The notes: generated from the letters alone by a model not told the origin. DNA of 64,000 nt from Prochlorococcus sp. AG-418-I20 (GCA_003214175.1 QCLZ01000003.1:24001-88000), one strand, 5' to 3'. Positions 35,010 through 45,653 are shown, counted from the stretch's first letter. Numbers and translations are program-made.

Positions 35010-35813
35010 TTAGTGGGAATATTGAGAATCTTCAAAAGATTCATTTGGTAATGATTCTATACCGCCGAAACGTCTATTCCTTGATTGGTAATCAATTATT
35101 GCTTTAAGAAATTCAAACTCATTGAAGTCTGGCCACAATACATCAGATATATAAATTTCTGAGTAAGCTACTTGCCATAAGAGAAAGTTACTTATCCTTT
35201 TTTCTCCACTAGTTCTTATCAGTAATTCTGGATCTTTAATCCCATGAGTTAATAGTCCTGAATTAAATAATTCTTCATTTACCTCACTTGGTTTTATTTC
35301 TCCAGAAGAAGATTTAAATGCTAACTCTTTTGCAACTTTTACTATTTCTTGTCTGCCTCCATAATTGATACAAACATTTAGTAAAAAAGTATTGTTTTTT
35401 TTAGTTAGAGATTCTGAATGATAGATTATATTTTTTAATGACTTTGGGAAGGGTTTTAAATCTCCGATAAATTTGATTTTAATTGATTCTTCATGTATCT
35501 CTTCTATTTCGTTTTTCAAAACTTCGGCAAAAAGATTTAATAGGTAATCAACTTCTTTAGTCGGTCTTGACCAATTCTCAGTTGAAAATGCATAAACTGT
35601 GAGTACTTTGCAACCTAATTTCTTTGAAGCTTTAATAATTTCTTTTAATACATTTACACCCTTGTTATGGCCAAAAGATCTAGGTAAGCCCTTTTTAGTA
35701 GCCCATCTCCCATTGCCGTCCATTATGATTGCTACATGCTCAGGGACTTTTTGCTTATCTATTCTCTCGGATAAGTCATTTTTTTTCTTATCAATTATTT
35801 TTCCTAAGCTCAT
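35010..35813 (-). CDS. uppS: Isoprenyl (undecaprenyl) diphosphate synthase
   Basis: A cis-prenyltransferase adding isopentenyl units to farnesyl diphosphate to make the lipid carrier for peptidoglycan and polysaccharides. The 267-residue protein has the catalytic H-V-A-I-I-M-D-G-N-G-R-W (D32), G-H-N-K-G, T-V-Y-A-F-S-T-E-N-W and the C-terminal L-L-I-R-T-S-G-E-K-R-I-S-N-F-L-L-W-Q. It lies 3 bp after the diadenylate cyclase gene, so the two are coupled. Confidence 0.96.
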   Translation of the reverse strand: MSLGKIIDKKKNDLSERIDKQKVPEHVAIIMDGNGRWATKKGLPRSFGHNKGVNVLKEIIKASKKLGCKVLTVYAFSTENWSRPTKEVDYLLNLFAEVLKNEIEEIHEESIKIKFIGDLKPFPKSLKNIIYHSESLTKKNNTFLLNVCINYGGRQEIVKVAKELAFKSSSGEIKPSEVNEELFNSGLLTHGIKDPELLIRTSGEKRISNFLLWQVAYSEIYISDVLWPDFNEFEFLKAIIDYQSRNRRFGGIESLPNESFEDSQYSH

Positions 35814-35816
35814 TAG

Positions 35817-36734
35817 TTAATCCTTTTTGTTAGTAAATATCTCTGATTTTTTGGATTCTTTGTCATTGATTTCATTGATAACATTATCACTTGGGCGAGT
35901 TTTTTGGGATAAAGTAGTTTTACTTAAATTTGATTTACTTGATCCTATGGAATTTTGATTGCCAATCAAAATTTCAAGAAGTTCCTGTAACCTACTGCTG
36001 GTAATTGGCCTTTCAAGTTTGCCTTGGTTTGCTAATGATATCGTACCAGTCTCTTCAGAAACAACTATACAAATACACCTGTCAAATCTTTCTGTAATCC
36101 CTAATGCAGCTAAATGTCTTGTGCCGTATCTACTAATTCCTTGCCTCGATAGAGGAAGTATTACTCCTGCTGATATTATTTTATTACCTTTTACAAGTAC
36201 TGCTCCATCATGTAAAGGTGTATCTGTTGCAAAAAGATTTATTAAAAGGTCAGTTGATAATTGCGCATCAATATTTGTTCCTGAATATAAGAAATCTTCA
36301 GGCCTTAAATCACTCCCCAGATCTACAACTATTAAAGCTCCTCTTCTATTCTGAGATAGTTTACCTGCAGTATCAACTAACTGAGAAATAGTAGTGGATG
36401 TTGCCCTAAATTCCTTTGGTGGATTTCCTAGTAAAACAGCAAGCCTCCCAGTGCCTAATAATTCCATTAATCTTCTTAGCTCTCCTTGCCAAAGGATTGC
36501 AAGGGAGAGAGAGCAAACAAGTACTACTGCATCAATTAATTTCGATGTTAATGGAAGGTATGCATATCTTTGAATAAACCATGCGGTTGAAACTAAAAAT
36601 AAATATCCCCTTAAAAGCCATAGTGTTCTTTGTTCTTTTACTCTCGAAAATAATAAAAGTCCGAAACCAACAGCAAATAAAACGTCTAATAAAAGCTTTA
36701 AATTTATAAACCCCCAGAAATTCACATTAAACAC
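35817..36734 (-). CDS. cdaA: Diadenylate cyclase CdaA
   Basis: Makes the second messenger c-di-AMP from two ATP. The 305-residue membrane protein has about three N-terminal helices (9-30, 38-55, 65-82) followed by a DAC domain with the catalytic D-G-A (176-178) and the G-T-R-H (204-207) ATP motif. The C-terminal 50 residues are a disordered Ser/Lys tail. It lies between lysA and uppS, both needed for cell-wall building, matching the known link between c-di-AMP and envelope homeostasis. In other bacteria CdaA is usually paired with CdaR; no CdaR gene is seen here. Confidence 0.93.
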   Translation of the reverse strand: MFNVNFWGFINLKLLLDVLFAVGFGLLLFSRVKEQRTLWLLRGYLFLVSTAWFIQRYAYLPLTSKLIDAVVLVCSLSLAILWQGELRRLMELLGTGRLAVLLGNPPKEFRATSTTISQLVDTAGKLSQNRRGALIVVDLGSDLRPEDFLYSGTNIDAQLSTDLLINLFATDTPLHDGAVLVKGNKIISAGVILPLSRQGISRYGTRHLAALGITERFDRCICIVVSEETGTISLANQGKLERPITSSRLQELLEILIGNQNSIGSSKSNLSKTTLSQKTRPSDNVINEINDKESKKSEIFTNKKD

Positions 36735-36753
36735 AAAATTAATTTAAATGTAC

Positions 36754-38124
36754 CTAATTTTGTTTAATAAAGCGATCAGGTAAGACATCATATTTTAAGA
36801 GATCTAATGGACTTTCTCTCATTTGAATTATCTCTGCTTCCCCATCATAAACCAGTAGAGCGGCAGGTCTTGGAATTCTATTGTAGTTCGAACTCATGGA
36901 ATTATTGTATGCACCAGTACCAAAAACACATATAAGATCTCCTGTCTTGCAATCTGCTAGTTCTATCTCTTTAAACAAAACATCCCCTGATTCGCAGTGC
37001 TTGCCAGCGATAGTATATTTATTTTTGGAACTAATATTAAGGGGATTACTTACCAAGCATGCAGAATAATTTGATTGATATGTTATGGGTCTTGGATTAT
37101 CACTCATCCCACCATCAACAGATAAATATGTTCTGACCCCAGGAATTTCTTTAAACGCACCAATTTTGTAAATTGTTATTCCTGCTGTAGATACAATAGA
37201 TCTTCCAGGCTCGCACATTAGTGTAGGAAAATCTAAATTGTTTTTTTTACAAGCTTTAACTACAGAGTTAGAAACAGTTTTCACCCACTCATCAATTGAT
37301 GGGGGATCGTCACTCTCTATGTATTTTATGCCTAAACCTCCTCCTACATTCAATTCTTCAATATTGTGGCCAAATTTTTGTGCTTCTACAATTACATTTA
37401 CCATTATTTCGCCAAGATCTTTATGAGGTTCTAGTTCAAAAATCTGTGAACCAATATGAGCATGCAGTCCTTTTAATTTTAGATGTTTTGTATTACTAAT
37501 TTTGGTAAATAATGTATTTAAATATTCAATTCCGAAACCAAATTTGCTATCAAATGATCCCGTTCTTATATATTCATGAGTGTGGCATTCTATTCCAGGA
37601 GTAAAGCGAATCATTATTTCTAAATCATGGTTAAATGAGTTTGAAATTTTCTCTAATCTATCTAAGTCAAAATCATTATCTACAATCACTTTAATATTAT
37701 TTCTCACTGCAAACTCAATTTCTTTATCTGATTTATTATTCCCATGAAAAACAATTTTCTCATTTGGAACCCCACCTTTAAGGGCAGTTAATAGTTCTCC
37801 TTCTGAAACTGCATCAAGACCTAAACCTTCTGAAGAAATAAGGTTACTCATGAACACTGAACTATTAGCTTTAGAGGCATATATTGGTAGCGATTCTCCT
37901 GGGTAGTATTTCTGTAATGCTTTTTTGTAGGCTCTACAAGAGTTTCTTAAAGTGATTTCATCCAAAATGTAAAGAGGAGAATCATATTTTTCAACTAATT
38001 CCTCTATTGAACATCCACCAATTGATAATTTCCCATCACTTCCAATGGATGTAGTGACAGGAGTAATATTTTTATTAGGACTTTTGAGGTCAATCTTTTC
38101 TTTTAAAAAGGAATTTTTTACCAT
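36754..38124 (-). CDS. lysA: Diaminopimelate decarboxylase
   Basis: A PLP enzyme that converts meso-diaminopimelate to lysine, the last step of lysine synthesis. The 456-residue protein has the PLP lysine in Y-A-S-K85-A-N, H-A-H-I-G-S-Q, the glycine-rich N-V-G-G-G-L-G, E-P-G-R-S-I-V, and the active-site Cys in C-E-S-G-D. It is the first gene of a six-gene minus-strand operon (lysA-cdaA-uppS-bioB-trhO-hypothetical) and is divergent from rimI. Confidence 0.96.
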   Translation of the reverse strand: MVKNSFLKEKIDLKSPNKNITPVTTSIGSDGKLSIGGCSIEELVEKYDSPLYILDEITLRNSCRAYKKALQKYYPGESLPIYASKANSSVFMSNLISSEGLGLDAVSEGELLTALKGGVPNEKIVFHGNNKSDKEIEFAVRNNIKVIVDNDFDLDRLEKISNSFNHDLEIMIRFTPGIECHTHEYIRTGSFDSKFGFGIEYLNTLFTKISNTKHLKLKGLHAHIGSQIFELEPHKDLGEIMVNVIVEAQKFGHNIEELNVGGGLGIKYIESDDPPSIDEWVKTVSNSVVKACKKNNLDFPTLMCEPGRSIVSTAGITIYKIGAFKEIPGVRTYLSVDGGMSDNPRPITYQSNYSACLVSNPLNISSKNKYTIAGKHCESGDVLFKEIELADCKTGDLICVFGTGAYNNSMSSNYNRIPRPAALLVYDGEAEIIQMRESPLDLLKYDVLPDRFIKQN

Positions 38125-38214
38125 TTGATAATTCTAATTTGGGTTATGCTAAGACTGTCATAATTTTATAATGACATTAAGTTAAAAAATTTTGCGTTGT
38201 TAATTTATTATTAA

Positions 38215-38655
38215 ATGATATCTATAAGAGAAATAAATGAGAAAGATATTGATTTATGTTATGAATTAGATTCAAATTCGATTTCGTTATGGAGCAAAAA
38301 ACAATGGGCTAAAGAATTTAAAAAGAAAGGTATCAAAGTTTTTGGGTTATTAATTTCAAATTTAGTAATAGGAATATGCGTCTTTCATGTGATTCTTGAT
38401 GAGGCTCAAATAAATTTTTTCGTAGTGGACGAAAAATATAGAGAAAAAGGTTTTGGATCTCACCTTATGAACTATTTAATAAAAAAATGTAAAAAGTTAA
38501 AAATAACTAAATTATTTTTAGAAGTCTCTCATACCAATATTACAGCTGAGAGATTTTACAATCGTTTTAATTTTTCTACTGTAGGAATAAGAAAAAATTA
38601 TTATAGAGATGGTTCAGATGCTTTGTTAAAGGAAAAAAAATTAACAACTAAATAA
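38215..38655 (+). CDS. rimI: Ribosomal-protein-alanine N-acetyltransferase-like protein
   Basis: A 146-residue GNAT-fold protein with the acetyl-CoA loop Y-R-E-K-G-F-G-S-H-L (R/Q-x2-G-x-G/A type) and the RimI-like C-terminus N-x-T-A-E-R-F-Y-N-R-F-N-F-x-x-x-G-I-R-K-N-Y-Y. The family acetylates N-terminal alanines, classically of ribosomal protein S18. The specific target is not provable from sequence. Confidence 0.85.
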   Translation: MISIREINEKDIDLCYELDSNSISLWSKKQWAKEFKKKGIKVFGLLISNLVIGICVFHVILDEAQINFFVVDEKYREKGFGSHLMNYLIKKCKKLKITKLFLEVSHTNITAERFYNRFNFSTVGIRKNYYRDGSDALLKEKKLTTK

Positions 38656-38790
38656 TTTAAAAATTTTGTTGTTCGGATAACCAGAATGCTTGAAATCACT
38701 ATAATTAATTGCTATATCACTAAAAATGTAAAATTTAATTCAATAAAAAATACTTTTGGGTATTCACAAAAGCTCATCCTGAACACAAAT

Positions 38791-38819
38791 TTGACATATA
38801 ACTGGTAGGTTATTAATAA
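38791..38819 (+). promoter_or_regulatory. Candidate sigma70 promoter of clpC
   Basis: TTGACA (38791-38796) and TAATAA (38814-38819) are exactly 17 bp apart, predicting a start within about 10 bases of the clpC ATG at 38835. The -35 match is perfect; the very short leader is the weak point. Confidence 0.45.
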
Positions 38820-38834
38820 GAATATGATCTTCTG

Positions 38835-41363
38835 ATGTTTGAAAGATTTACAGAAAAAGCCATAAAAGTCATCATGCTTGCCCAAGAGGAAGCTAGAAGA
38901 CTTGGTCATAATTTCGTTGGAACAGAACAAATTTTATTAGGACTAATTGGAGAAGGTACAGGAGTTGCCGCAAAGGTTCTTAAATCTCTAGGCGTTAATT
39001 TAAAAGATTCAAGAATAGAAGTAGAAAAGATAATTGGTAGAGGTTCAGGTTTTGTAGCTGTAGAAATACCTTTTACCCCAAGGGCTAAAAGAGTTTTAGA
39101 ATTGTCACTAGAAGAAGCGCGTCAATTGGGCCATAACTATATAGGAACTGAACACCTTTTATTAGGTTTAATAAGAGAGGGTGAGGGTGTAGCTGCAAGA
39201 GTTTTAGAAAATCTTAGTATTGATCTCACTAAAGTTAGAACTCAAGTTATTAGGATGCTTGGTGAAACAGCAGAAGTCGGTAGTGGAGCAAATACAAGTA
39301 AAGGTAATTTAAAAACTGCTACCCTCGATGAATTTGGGACAAACCTTACAAAATTAGCCAGTGAATCTAAGTTAGATCCAGTCGTTGGTCGTTATGCAGA
39401 AATAGATCGTGTAGTTCAAATATTAGGTAGAAGGACTAAAAACAATCCCGTTTTAATAGGTGAACCTGGTGTAGGTAAAACAGCTATCGCTGAGGGCTTA
39501 GCACAAAGGATTCAGCTAGGAGATATTCCTGACATACTTGAAGATAAAAGAGTTTTAACACTTGATATAGGACTTTTGGTCGCTGGAACAAAATACAGAG
39601 GTGAATTTGAAGAAAGACTAAAAAAGATAATGGAAGAAATTAAATCTGCAGGTAATGTAATACTTGTCATAGATGAAGTTCATACTTTAATTGGGGCTGG
39701 AGCTGCTGAAGGTGCTATAGACGCAGCAAATATCCTCAAGCCAGCATTAGCTCGAGGTGAACTTCAATGTATTGGAGCCACAACTCTTGATGAATATAGA
39801 AAACATATAGAAAGAGATGCTGCGCTAGAGAGAAGATTCCAACCTGTAATGGTTGGGGAACCATCTATTGAAGATACAATTGAAATTTTAAAAGGTCTTC
39901 GAGAACGTTATGAGCAACATCATCGACTTAAAATTACTGATGATGCACTAGAAGCTGCAGCTCATCTAGGAGATCGTTATATATCTGATAGGTTTTTGCC
40001 CGATAAAGCCATAGACCTTATTGATGAGGCTGGAAGTAGAGTTCGTTTGATAAACTCAAAACTTCCTCCTGAAGCAAAACAAATAGATAAAGAACTTAGA
40101 CAAATTCAAAAACAAAAAGAAGAATCTGTTAGGGATCAGAATTTCGATCAAGCTGGCCAACTAAGAGAAAAAGAAATGGAATTGTCAGCAAAAATTAAAG
40201 AGGTTCTTGAAAATAAGAAAGAATCTACAACGGAGGATGAATCGAGCATTGATACAAACTCAGAAAAAAATGATTCAAAAAATATGCAAGGCCCCATGGT
40301 TTGTGAAGAAGATGTAGCACACATTGTTGCATCATGGACTGGTGTCCCAGTTCAAAAATTAACTGAAACTGAATCAGTCAAGCTTCTCAATATGGAGGAA
40401 ACTCTTCATCAAAGGCTAATTGGACAAGATGAAGCAGTAAAAGCTGTCTCTAGAGCTATCAGAAGAGCAAGAGTTGGTTTGAAAAATCCCAATAGACCTA
40501 TAGCTAGTTTTATCTTTTCAGGACCTACTGGTGTAGGTAAAACTGAATTGACTAAGTCATTAGCTTCATATTTCTTTGGGAGCGAAGAAGCAATGATCAG
40601 ATTAGATATGTCAGAATTTATGGAAAGACATACTGTTAGTAAGCTTATAGGTTCGCCTCCAGGATATGTTGGTTTTAATGAAGGTGGACAATTAACTGAG
40701 GCTGTCAGAAGAAGACCTTATACAGTCGTTTTATTTGATGAAGTGGAAAAAGCGCATCCAGATGTATTTAATTTATTATTGCAACTTCTTGAGGATGGAA
40801 GATTAACAGATTCCAAGGGTAGGACTGTTGACTTTAAAAATACCCTTCTAATAATGACCTCTAATATTGGTTCAAAAGTTATTGAGAAAGGTGGAGGCGG
40901 ACTAGGATTTGAGTTCTCGGGTGATTCTGTTGAAGATAGTCAATATAATAGGATCAAATCTTTAGTAAACGAAGAACTAAAGCAATACTTTAGACCTGAA
41001 TTTCTTAATAGGCTTGATGAAATTATTGTATTTAGGCAACTATCTAAAAATGAAGTCAAAGAAATCGCTGAAATTATGTTGCAAGAGGTGTTTGTAAGGT
41101 TAAAAGATAAAGGTATTAAACTAGATGTAACTGAAGCCTTCAAAGAAAGACTTGTTGAAGAAGGATATAATCCTTCTTATGGAGCAAGACCCTTAAGAAG
41201 AGCTGTTATGCGCTTATTAGAGGACAGCTTAGCTGAAGAAGTTCTTTCAGGCAGAATAAAAGATGGAGATAAGGCTTTGGTTGATATAGATGAAAATAAA
41301 AAAGTTACAATTAATATTTCTTCAGAAGAATCTCCTCAAGAATTAGCAAGTGCTAATTTTTAG
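38835..41363 (+). CDS. clpC: ATP-dependent Clp protease ATP-binding subunit ClpC
   Basis: An AAA+ unfoldase feeding ClpP. The 842-residue protein has two N-terminal Clp repeats (to about 145), AAA domain 1 with Walker A G-E-P-G-V-G-K-T (209-216), a middle UVR-type helix (about 428-465) that separates ClpC from ClpA, AAA domain 2 with G-P-T-G-V-G-K-T (563-570), and a D2-small domain with G-A-R-P-L-R-R. In cyanobacteria it is an essential housekeeping component. It has its own upstream gap with a likely promoter. Confidence 0.97.
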   Translation: MFERFTEKAIKVIMLAQEEARRLGHNFVGTEQILLGLIGEGTGVAAKVLKSLGVNLKDSRIEVEKIIGRGSGFVAVEIPFTPRAKRVLELSLEEARQLGHNYIGTEHLLLGLIREGEGVAARVLENLSIDLTKVRTQVIRMLGETAEVGSGANTSKGNLKTATLDEFGTNLTKLASESKLDPVVGRYAEIDRVVQILGRRTKNNPVLIGEPGVGKTAIAEGLAQRIQLGDIPDILEDKRVLTLDIGLLVAGTKYRGEFEERLKKIMEEIKSAGNVILVIDEVHTLIGAGAAEGAIDAANILKPALARGELQCIGATTLDEYRKHIERDAALERRFQPVMVGEPSIEDTIEILKGLRERYEQHHRLKITDDALEAAAHLGDRYISDRFLPDKAIDLIDEAGSRVRLINSKLPPEAKQIDKELRQIQKQKEESVRDQNFDQAGQLREKEMELSAKIKEVLENKKESTTEDESSIDTNSEKNDSKNMQGPMVCEEDVAHIVASWTGVPVQKLTETESVKLLNMEETLHQRLIGQDEAVKAVSRAIRRARVGLKNPNRPIASFIFSGPTGVGKTELTKSLASYFFGSEEAMIRLDMSEFMERHTVSKLIGSPPGYVGFNEGGQLTEAVRRRPYTVVLFDEVEKAHPDVFNLLLQLLEDGRLTDSKGRTVDFKNTLLIMTSNIGSKVIEKGGGGLGFEFSGDSVEDSQYNRIKSLVNEELKQYFRPEFLNRLDEIIVFRQLSKNEVKEIAEIMLQEVFVRLKDKGIKLDVTEAFKERLVEEGYNPSYGARPLRRAVMRLLEDSLAEEVLSGRIKDGDKALVDIDENKKVTINISSEESPQELASANF

Positions 41364-41378
41364 GTATTTAGAGTAAAT

Positions 41379-42485
41379 ATGCAGTCAATCTCTCCAGAAA
41401 ATATATTTAGGGGAAATTATGCTTGGGAAAAATCTTTATCTCAGATTACTAAGATAACTAAAAGTCCATTAATTTTAGGCAGAAGCAGTAACACAGATAA
41501 TCTGAGAAATAAGATTTATATTGATTTAAAAGATAAGAAACTTAATGTGAATTCTGCTAATTTACAATTTGATTGCTGTTATGAAGATATTGCAAGAGTA
41601 AAAAATATCATTTTAAAGAATAATAATGATTCTGTAATCGCAGCTGGAGGAGGCAAAGTTATAGATGCGGGTAAATATATAGCTCATTGTCTTGATATCC
41701 CTTGTATTACAGTTCCTCTTAGCGCTTCTACTTGTGCAGGTTGGACAGCTCTATCTAATATTTATACAAAAAATGGCCAATTCTTAGAGGATGTTGCATT
41801 AGGCTCTTGTCCAAAAATCCTAGTCTATGATCATAAATTCATTCAAACAGCTCCATCAAGAACACTTGCAAGTGGAATAGCAGATGCTTTGGCTAAATGG
41901 TATGAATCTTCGATAACAAGTTCAACAATTGATGATGGTCTTGTTCAACAAGCTATCCAGATATCAAGAGTTTTAAGAGATCAACTATTAATAGATGGAG
42001 AAAAAGCATTTAAGGGTGAATTTGAAAATAATCTTTCATGGCGAAACACTATAGAAGCGTGTGGACTCACAGCTGGATTAGTTGGTGGGATTGGGGGAGG
42101 GAAGTGTAGGACTGCTGCAGCACATGCTATCCATAATGCAATTACTCAGATAATTACACCGAATAAGTTCTTACATGGTGAGATTGTTGGGGTTGGATTA
42201 TTATTGCAACTAAGACTAGAAGAGATGAAAAATAACAATAAATTAGCTGATCAATCAATTAAACAATTATTGGTACTTATGAATGCATTGAATTTGCCAA
42301 CTACTATCGCGAAACTTGGAATAAATGTTTTTGAAAATGACAATTTAGAAAGAATTGCTGATTTCACTTGTCGAGATAAATCTGAGATTCACTTCCTGCC
42401 TTTTACAATTCAAAAAAAGGATATAGTTGAGGTTATCTCAAATTTTGAACAAAAAAACTTAAAATATAATTATCTTTTTGACTAA
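41379..42485 (+). CDS. Glycerol-dehydrogenase-like iron/zinc-containing alcohol dehydrogenase
   Basis: A 368-residue protein of the GldA/dehydroquinate-synthase-like fold: the NAD-binding glycine-rich motif V-I-A-A-G-G-G-K-V-I-D-A-G-K near 87-100, V-P-L-S-A-S-T-C-A-G near 114-123, and metal ligands in the region S-G-I-A-D-A-L-A, A-H-A-I-H-N-A and H-G-E-I-V-G-V-G. It probably oxidises a small polyol using NAD; substrate uncertain. Its last 8 bp overlap the start of the hydrolase gene. Confidence 0.82.
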   Translation: MQSISPENIFRGNYAWEKSLSQITKITKSPLILGRSSNTDNLRNKIYIDLKDKKLNVNSANLQFDCCYEDIARVKNIILKNNNDSVIAAGGGKVIDAGKYIAHCLDIPCITVPLSASTCAGWTALSNIYTKNGQFLEDVALGSCPKILVYDHKFIQTAPSRTLASGIADALAKWYESSITSSTIDDGLVQQAIQISRVLRDQLLIDGEKAFKGEFENNLSWRNTIEACGLTAGLVGGIGGGKCRTAAAHAIHNAITQIITPNKFLHGEIVGVGLLLQLRLEEMKNNNKLADQSIKQLLVLMNALNLPTTIAKLGINVFENDNLERIADFTCRDKSEIHFLPFTIQKKDIVEVISNFEQKNLKYNYLFD

Positions 42486-43389
42486 AACCGATTTCGAAAA
42501 ACTTAGTGATTTGAATGTTGATTTTTTTGAGAGAACCAAAATATCTTTATTAGATCCATTAGGTCTTTATTTAGCGAATGATGTTAAGTGGGTCAAACTC
42601 AATGAGAACTGGAACTCTTTGAAATTTCCTGTAGTAATAGGAGGGGAAGGTCAACCTATACTTCTCCTACATGGCTTTGACAGTAGTTTTTTAGAGTTTA
42701 GAAGAATATATCAATCATTAAAAAGAAATTTCCGAGTTATAATTCCTGATCTGTTAGGGTTTGGTTTTACCCCTAGATGCGCAACAAATGAATACACTCC
42801 CTCAAAAATAGTTTCATATCTAATTGATCTCCTAAGGACCTTACAAATAACAAATAATCTAAAAATTATTGGTGCCTCCATGGGAGGATCCACAGCTTTG
42901 AAACTTGCTTTTGAGATCTCATATTCTGTAGATAAAATTCTCCTTTTATCTCCCGCTGGTTTGTTCGGAGAACCTAAGAGAATCCCTTTTCCTCTTAATC
43001 AAATCGGAGCTTCATTTCTTGGATTGCCTCAGGTTAGGAAAAGTCTTTGTAGGCAAGCATTTGCTTTCCCTGATGAATGTGTTGGTGAAATGGAAGAGCA
43101 AATTGCTTCAATTCATTTGGGCTGTAAAGGATGGAGGAATTCACTTGCATCATTTGCAAAAAGTGGAGGGTTCGCAGGAACACATAAATATATCCAAAAT
43201 ATTCCAATTAAAGCAGTATGTGGAGTAAATGATCGTATTCTTGGAAAAAAAGAGATTAAAAATATAAGAAAAATTGATAAATTAAATTTTGTAGGGTTGC
43301 AAAATTGTGGTCATCTTCCTCATGTAGATTTACCATCAATATCTACTAAAATTATTCAAGATTATTTTTTAGATTTAAAAATTTCGTAA
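42478..43389 (+). CDS. Alpha/beta hydrolase
   Basis: A 303-residue protein with H-G (65-66) for the oxyanion hole, nucleophile S134 in G-A-S-M-G and a terminal catalytic His in C-G-H-L-P-H (H279 or H282). The start TTG at 42478 overlaps the dehydrogenase gene by 8 bp, so translation is coupled. The substrate is unknown; the fold covers esterases, lipases and C-C hydrolases. Confidence 0.85.
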   Translation: MTKTDFEKLSDLNVDFFERTKISLLDPLGLYLANDVKWVKLNENWNSLKFPVVIGGEGQPILLLHGFDSSFLEFRRIYQSLKRNFRVIIPDLLGFGFTPRCATNEYTPSKIVSYLIDLLRTLQITNNLKIIGASMGGSTALKLAFEISYSVDKILLLSPAGLFGEPKRIPFPLNQIGASFLGLPQVRKSLCRQAFAFPDECVGEMEEQIASIHLGCKGWRNSLASFAKSGGFAGTHKYIQNIPIKAVCGVNDRILGKKEIKNIRKIDKLNFVGLQNCGHLPHVDLPSISTKIIQDYFLDLKIS

Positions 43390-44247
43390 TTAGTTTAGAT
43401 ACTTGAGAATTATAAAAATGTAATACAAAACTGATGGAGTAAAAATGTAGCTGTCAATTCTGTCAAGTATACCTCCATGTCCCGGTAAAAAAGTTCCTGA
43501 ATCTTTTATTTTTGCATCTCTCTTCATCATTGATTCAATTAAATCTCCAACCAATGCCATAAGAGAAATTAAAGTTCCATATAAAATGCCAACTAATAAT
43601 GGATTTTCCCAATTCAGTAAAAATGCAAAAAATATTGCTAATAAAATTGAACAGGATATTCCTCCAATTAATCCTTCTATCGTTTTGCTCGGAGATATTG
43701 GAGAAAGAGATGTTTTACCAAATGACTTTCCAATAAAATAAGAACCAATATCACTAGCTACAATTAAAAAGCATGATGTTAAAGTTAAATGAAGACCTGT
43801 AGTATTTGATAAATTCTCAAACGAAATAAAACCTTGATTTGAACTTATTATCACTGATTCTAATCCCCTTAACTTAATCCAGTAACTGGGTAAAAAACCT
43901 AAATAGAATAAACCAAAAATAGAGGCTGCAATATCTGAAATTGTTCCAGGTTTTGGTTGCAAAAGTAACCAAGTGCATATCCCAACTGAACAGATGGGTA
44001 GAATTGAATTTGATATTTCTCCTTTAAGTAAACCTATGATCTCAAGATAAGTACAAATTATAATTACGAAAGATGAAAATAATGTTGTTTTTGTAGCTGG
44101 TTTTATCCCTTTAAATTCTGCCATTCTAAAAAATTCCAATAATGCTAAATAAGTAAGTAATGCTATTGCTAATGTAAAAAACCATCCCCCCAGCAAAACA
44201 ACAACTAAACCAAATATTCCAATAAGTAATCCGCTTCTAACTCTCAT
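43390..44247 (-). CDS. cdsA: Phosphatidate cytidylyltransferase
   Basis: Makes CDP-diacylglycerol from phosphatidate and CTP for phospholipid synthesis. The 285-residue integral membrane protein has about eight hydrophobic helices and the C-terminal CdsA signature: S-P-S-K-T-I-E-G-L-I-G-G (about 200-211) followed by G-D-L-I-E-S-M-M-K-R-D-x-K-I-K-D-S-G-T-F-L-P-G-H-G-G-I-L-D-R-x-D. It is in line with the PLP decarboxylase upstream (14-bp gap) and convergent with the hydrolase at its last base. Confidence 0.95.
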   Translation of the reverse strand: MRVRSGLLIGIFGLVVVLLGGWFFTLAIALLTYLALLEFFRMAEFKGIKPATKTTLFSSFVIIICTYLEIIGLLKGEISNSILPICSVGICTWLLLQPKPGTISDIAASIFGLFYLGFLPSYWIKLRGLESVIISSNQGFISFENLSNTTGLHLTLTSCFLIVASDIGSYFIGKSFGKTSLSPISPSKTIEGLIGGISCSILLAIFFAFLLNWENPLLVGILYGTLISLMALVGDLIESMMKRDAKIKDSGTFLPGHGGILDRIDSYIFTPSVLYYIFIILKYLN

Positions 44248-44261
44248 ACTAAATTCAAAGT

Positions 44262-45653
44262 TTAAATCACTCTAATATTAAAATTTACCAGATCTTTGTT
44301 GTATAAACTTTGTTTATTTATCCAATTAAATCTATAGATGTCAATTTTCTCACCAGGGATTAGTAAGGGAATTCCAGGAGGATAAGGGCAAATAATATCT
44401 CCAGATATTTTATTTAATGATTGCGAGAAAGGAATACTCTGAGTCTCACTTCTCCAAGCAACTCCAATTTCAATTTCGGGTGCTTGAACTAATTTAAAGG
44501 GTGATTGGAGCACTTCTAAACTTTTTAATTTTTTAGAATTTAATAGTAATTTATTCCACAACTTTTCAAATAATTTAGGAAATTTTTTTTGATTCGCAAA
44601 TCCTAAGCAAAAAGTAAGAGTCATCATTTCTGGTAATTCTGCAATAAGTCCATTTTTATAGAAAAATTTATCAGCAGTAAAACCATCAATCCCAACCTTA
44701 GATGTATTCAATACTATTTTTAAGGGGTCTTGCGTTTCTATGAGAGGAATATTTTTTTGGATTAATTCTTTGTAGATGCTTTTTGCTTCTAAAATTCTTT
44801 TCTGATATTTTGATAAACTTTTTTTATTAAGCCAGTCTTTAAAAGACTCTTCACAAGAAGAAAGTAATAAAGAACTTGGACTAGTAGTTTGCAACAAATT
44901 AATACTATTGATTAAATTTTGCTCATTTATTAGATTACCTTTGAACCAAAGTACAGCTGTTTGAGTTAAACCGTTTAGCGACTTATGCAAAGACTGAACG
45001 ACTAAATCTGCGTTTGATTTTAAAGCAGATTTTGGTAGGTTAAGTTTTTCGCAAAAAAGGAAATAAGAACCATGGGCTTCATCAACTAAAACAGGTAAAT
45101 GTTTTTGATGACAAAGATCTATTAAGGACTCTAAATTACCCGAATAACCATGATAAGAGGGACTTACAAGAATTACCCCTACAATTTTTTTCTCATTAAA
45201 ATTTATTTTTTTAAATACATTTTCCAACCAGACTTTTGTGATTGGTTTGTAATGACCGGTTTCTGATGAAAAATCCAGGTCAAAGAATATTGGATGTATG
45301 TTTTGCATCGTACAGATTTTTATAACACTTATATGAACATTTCTTGGCATCAGAATAGTTTCGCCAGGTTTTGCCATGGCAATTATCGCTGATTGTATTA
45401 ATCCAGAAGCACCATTGACTCCAAAAAAACATCCTTTCGCATCAAATTTTTTAGAGAATTCTCTTTGAGTTTTGGCAATTAATCCGCTTTGTGATAACGG
45501 TGAGCCAATCTCTGGTAGCTCCGGTAAGTCCCAATACCCAGGTTGATTTTTTAATAACTTTACAAATTTCTTGGGTAAAGCTGCTCCTCTGTTATGAGCA
45601 GGAAAGAAAAGTGATTTTAAAAACTTTTTAGTTAGAAAAGATGAAATACTCAT
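44262..45653 (-). CDS. Orn/Lys/Arg decarboxylase family protein
   Basis: A 463-residue fold-type I PLP enzyme: G-V-N-G-A-S-G for the phosphate cup (78-84), D-E-A-H-G (191-195) with the PLP-binding Asp, and the Schiff-base lysine K224 in S-L-H-K. It lacks the N-terminal receiver-like wing domain of enterobacterial CadA/SpeC and is therefore the short cyanobacterial-type enzyme. Whether it acts on lysine, ornithine or arginine cannot be decided here. It lies upstream of cdsA on the same strand. Confidence 0.87.
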   Translation of the reverse strand: MSISSFLTKKFLKSLFFPAHNRGAALPKKFVKLLKNQPGYWDLPELPEIGSPLSQSGLIAKTQREFSKKFDAKGCFFGVNGASGLIQSAIIAMAKPGETILMPRNVHISVIKICTMQNIHPIFFDLDFSSETGHYKPITKVWLENVFKKINFNEKKIVGVILVSPSYHGYSGNLESLIDLCHQKHLPVLVDEAHGSYFLFCEKLNLPKSALKSNADLVVQSLHKSLNGLTQTAVLWFKGNLINEQNLINSINLLQTTSPSSLLLSSCEESFKDWLNKKSLSKYQKRILEAKSIYKELIQKNIPLIETQDPLKIVLNTSKVGIDGFTADKFFYKNGLIAELPEMMTLTFCLGFANQKKFPKLFEKLWNKLLLNSKKLKSLEVLQSPFKLVQAPEIEIGVAWRSETQSIPFSQSLNKISGDIICPYPPGIPLLIPGEKIDIYRFNWINKQSLYNKDLVNFNIRVI

